From NCBI RefSeq assembly GCF_047496725.1, contig NC_132970.1, positions 13,367,501-13,431,500 on the forward strand: a stretch of DNA of 64,000 bases, written 5' to 3'. Both the position numbers and the translations under genes were made by a program. The notes beneath the pieces were generated by a model that saw only the letters and a list, made by a program, of their open reading frames with translations, did not search any database and had not been told where the DNA came from. Positions 62,344 to 64,000 of this stretch are shown in pieces; position 1 is the stretch's first letter; every line of letters starts with the position of its first letter. Source of the DNA: Anoplolepis gracilipes (taxonomy: Eukaryota; Arthropoda; Insecta; Hymenoptera; Formicidae).

Positions 62344-62544
62344 CTAATCGACTAGGACCGAAACCCGTTGCCGAAGCAGAGACCGTGCTCTCAACAACCG
62401 ATTATCGAGCGTTAGCTCAATATTAACCGCACGTTCATGTATCTCTCTATACTGAACATACGCGGCCGACATTCGCCTCAGCCGCGATACTGAGGCGTGT
62501 AAACGTTGTTGCCCGGTAAGAAACGACGATTGAAAAAATGCAAA
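62344..62544 (-). pseudogene. Coding-like minus-strand fragment, 66 codons stop-to-stop
   Basis: The open frame contains SRLRRMSAAYVQYREIHERA and NIELTLDNRLLRARSLLRQR, a helix- or coiled-coil-like composition unlike random translation of this DNA. The only in-frame ATG leaves 42 residues. It could be a remnant of a mobile-element polyprotein or an exon of a neighbouring minus-strand gene; I cannot tell which. Confidence 0.3.
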
Positions 62545-63140
62545 TTAAACGCCGATAATCGACATCCATTTGGCAACATCTTCCTCAATCAATCATTTTT
62601 CACTGGAAAGCAACGCTGAGAGAATCCCAGTTAGTTGACATCAAATATGTTCCCCGACAACATAATTTCGTGATCGAAATCAGGAAATATGAACGAAAAC
62701 ACGACCGCGATCGCGATGAAGCCATAAACCGAGAGCCGAGAGCCGAGACGAATGTCAAAAACAATAGCGCGCTATATGTCACCAAGATCGAATGTTATTA
62801 TTTTATTTCGAAGTCATTTTAGACGTACTTTAATACGTTAAGATTTATCGTAATATTATTACGTATATTATCGTCGCGAGAAACGTGTACGTCGCGCTCG
62901 ACCTCGAGGTGACCGAACGCGAGGCGCACGTGCCGGCACCGGCGCCGACATCGGAGTAAAAACACGTGCGCACACTACGCCCGCCGGAGTAAGAATGAAT
63001 GACTCATGGCTGTCACTAGACACGTACGCTGTACGCGCCGGGCTCCCCTCTCTTACTATGGAATGCGTGACGTCAAAGACAAGGTCGAGTATGCTCATTC
63101 TCTCTCTCTCTCTCTTTCTCCTCGCGCCAGACAATAACAA

Positions 63141-63399
63141 ATACGCACTATACTACGTGATATAATTTAACGCGTTGAAATATGTACAATCAAATGATTC
63201 TAAAATACATATAAAATTCCTTAACTAAAATAATATTATTATTCGATTTAATGCGATATATTTAAAATACATGAAACGCGATTACGAAATTTGTAAAATA
63301 CTTCAACGAAAGCAATCTTATGACTTACTGTATGACTATTATAATTGCACGATTTATTTATTATATTCGTAAAAAATTATATCAATGATGTGTGTGCGC

Positions 63400-63452
<53 letters not shown>

Positions 63453-64000
63453 CAATTATTTGTAAAAGCGATAGAAATTTATATTATAGATACACGCATA
63501 TATTTATAGACGTATAATAATTAAATATGAATTAATAATGAAAAATATGTACAAATTTGCTGCCTGTACTTATTACATTTACTATATATGTATAACTCTA
63601 TGTAATTATAGAAATTTGTCATATTATATTAAATAAATATTCTCTCTTTCATCGTAACTATTTAATTATTCCTATATATTACGTGTGTTTGTTTTAATCC
63701 ATCAGAGAAAGTAAAAGAGAGAACGAGAGAAAAAAACCAGAGATATTCTATCACTTTATTCTATCACTGAAAATTAATTTATTAATATTTTAATATTTAT
63801 TTATTATAAAAAGTTTTTTATTAGATGTGTGCGCCTGTTTTCATTATAGCTTATTCTATTTAATTTATTCGATTAAAATATGAATTTTTACTAATAAAAT
63901 ATTTTACATAAATATCGGCAATGTACTTCACGAGCAGTAATACATCAAAACATGTTTCCGCGGGAGGAACGATACTTTCTTTGCGAAATACGTTCTCCTA
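63141..64000. other. AT-rich window end
   Basis: No gene seen; holds the CG/TG microsatellite. The window edge may cut neighbouring features. Confidence 0.6.
63388..63450. repeat. Compound (CG)n-(TG)n microsatellite
   Basis: About nine CG repeats run directly into about twenty TG repeats, alternating purine-pyrimidine throughout. Such tracts can adopt Z-DNA. Confidence 0.9.

Larger units (their letters stand above)
61640..63140. other. GC-rich block with CGCGCGATA repeats and minus-strand coding-like pieces
   Basis: A marked compositional break from the AT-rich DNA on both sides. It holds repeated ACGCGCGATAxTTT units (about 61743, 61822, 61857), a perfect hairpin CGCCTCAG/CTGAGGCG near 62476-62499, and the fragments listed separately. 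It could be the promoter and 5' region of a minus-strand gene, or an old insertion. Confidence 0.4.

Noticed and set aside
1..64000. CRISPR arrays, operons, tRNA and rRNA genes
   Set aside because: None is seen; the DNA is eukaryotic, and no tRNA-like B-box (GGTTCGANTCC) or rRNA block was noticed by eye.

Overview
The window is a stretch of eukaryotic nuclear DNA, almost certainly from an insect and most likely from Hymenoptera (ant or bee grade). The reasons are AT-rich sequence with CpG-rich islands, short GT-AG introns, an insect Spaetzle-family gene, and many small terminal-inverted-repeat (TIR) elements and microsatellites. There is no prokaryotic gene organisation; the order and species are inference.

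Only two protein-coding genes can be supported, both on the + strand. (1) A Spaetzle/neurotrophin-like cystine-knot ligand has four coding exons (39757-39792, 49376-49491, 50208-50541, 50787-51023). They join without a frame error into 240 residues, with a signal peptide split by a 9.6 kb first intron and all seven cystine-knot cysteines present. (2) About 2.5 kb downstream lies a BTBD1/BTBD2-type BTB-BACK-PHR protein in six exons (53512-55740), joining to 561 residues. One of its introns is only 60 nt long and open in frame. The two genes have no evident functional link: one is a secreted Toll/neurotrophic ligand, the other an intracellular Cullin-3/topoisomerase-type adaptor.

Layout: 1-39.5 kb has no recognisable gene. 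It holds alternating AT-rich DNA and CpG-rich islands, several small-ORF candidates of low confidence, and at least five TIR or foldback elements: a 599-bp element at 7.1 kb, a hAT-like element at 8.5 kb, a 950-bp inverted repeat at 13.4-14.3 kb, a 140-bp hairpin element at 19.6 kb and a 300-bp foldback at 23.3 kb. 39.5-51 kb is the Spaetzle-like gene with its large intron. 53.5-55.7 kb is BTBD2-like. 56-61.3 kb is AT-rich intergenic DNA with long (TA)n tracts and a cluster of TIR elements, including one family also present inside the Spaetzle intron. 61.6-63.1 kb is a GC-rich block with coding-like fragments on the minus strand, which may be a decayed mobile element or the 5' part of a neighbouring minus-strand gene.

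No previously undescribed multi-gene system was found. The best leads are the very large inverted repeat at 13.4-14.3 kb, the shared TIR family (39.9 kb and 60.4 kb), the in-frame 60-nt intron, the minus-strand fragments near 62.4 kb and two small-ORF candidates near 16 kb.
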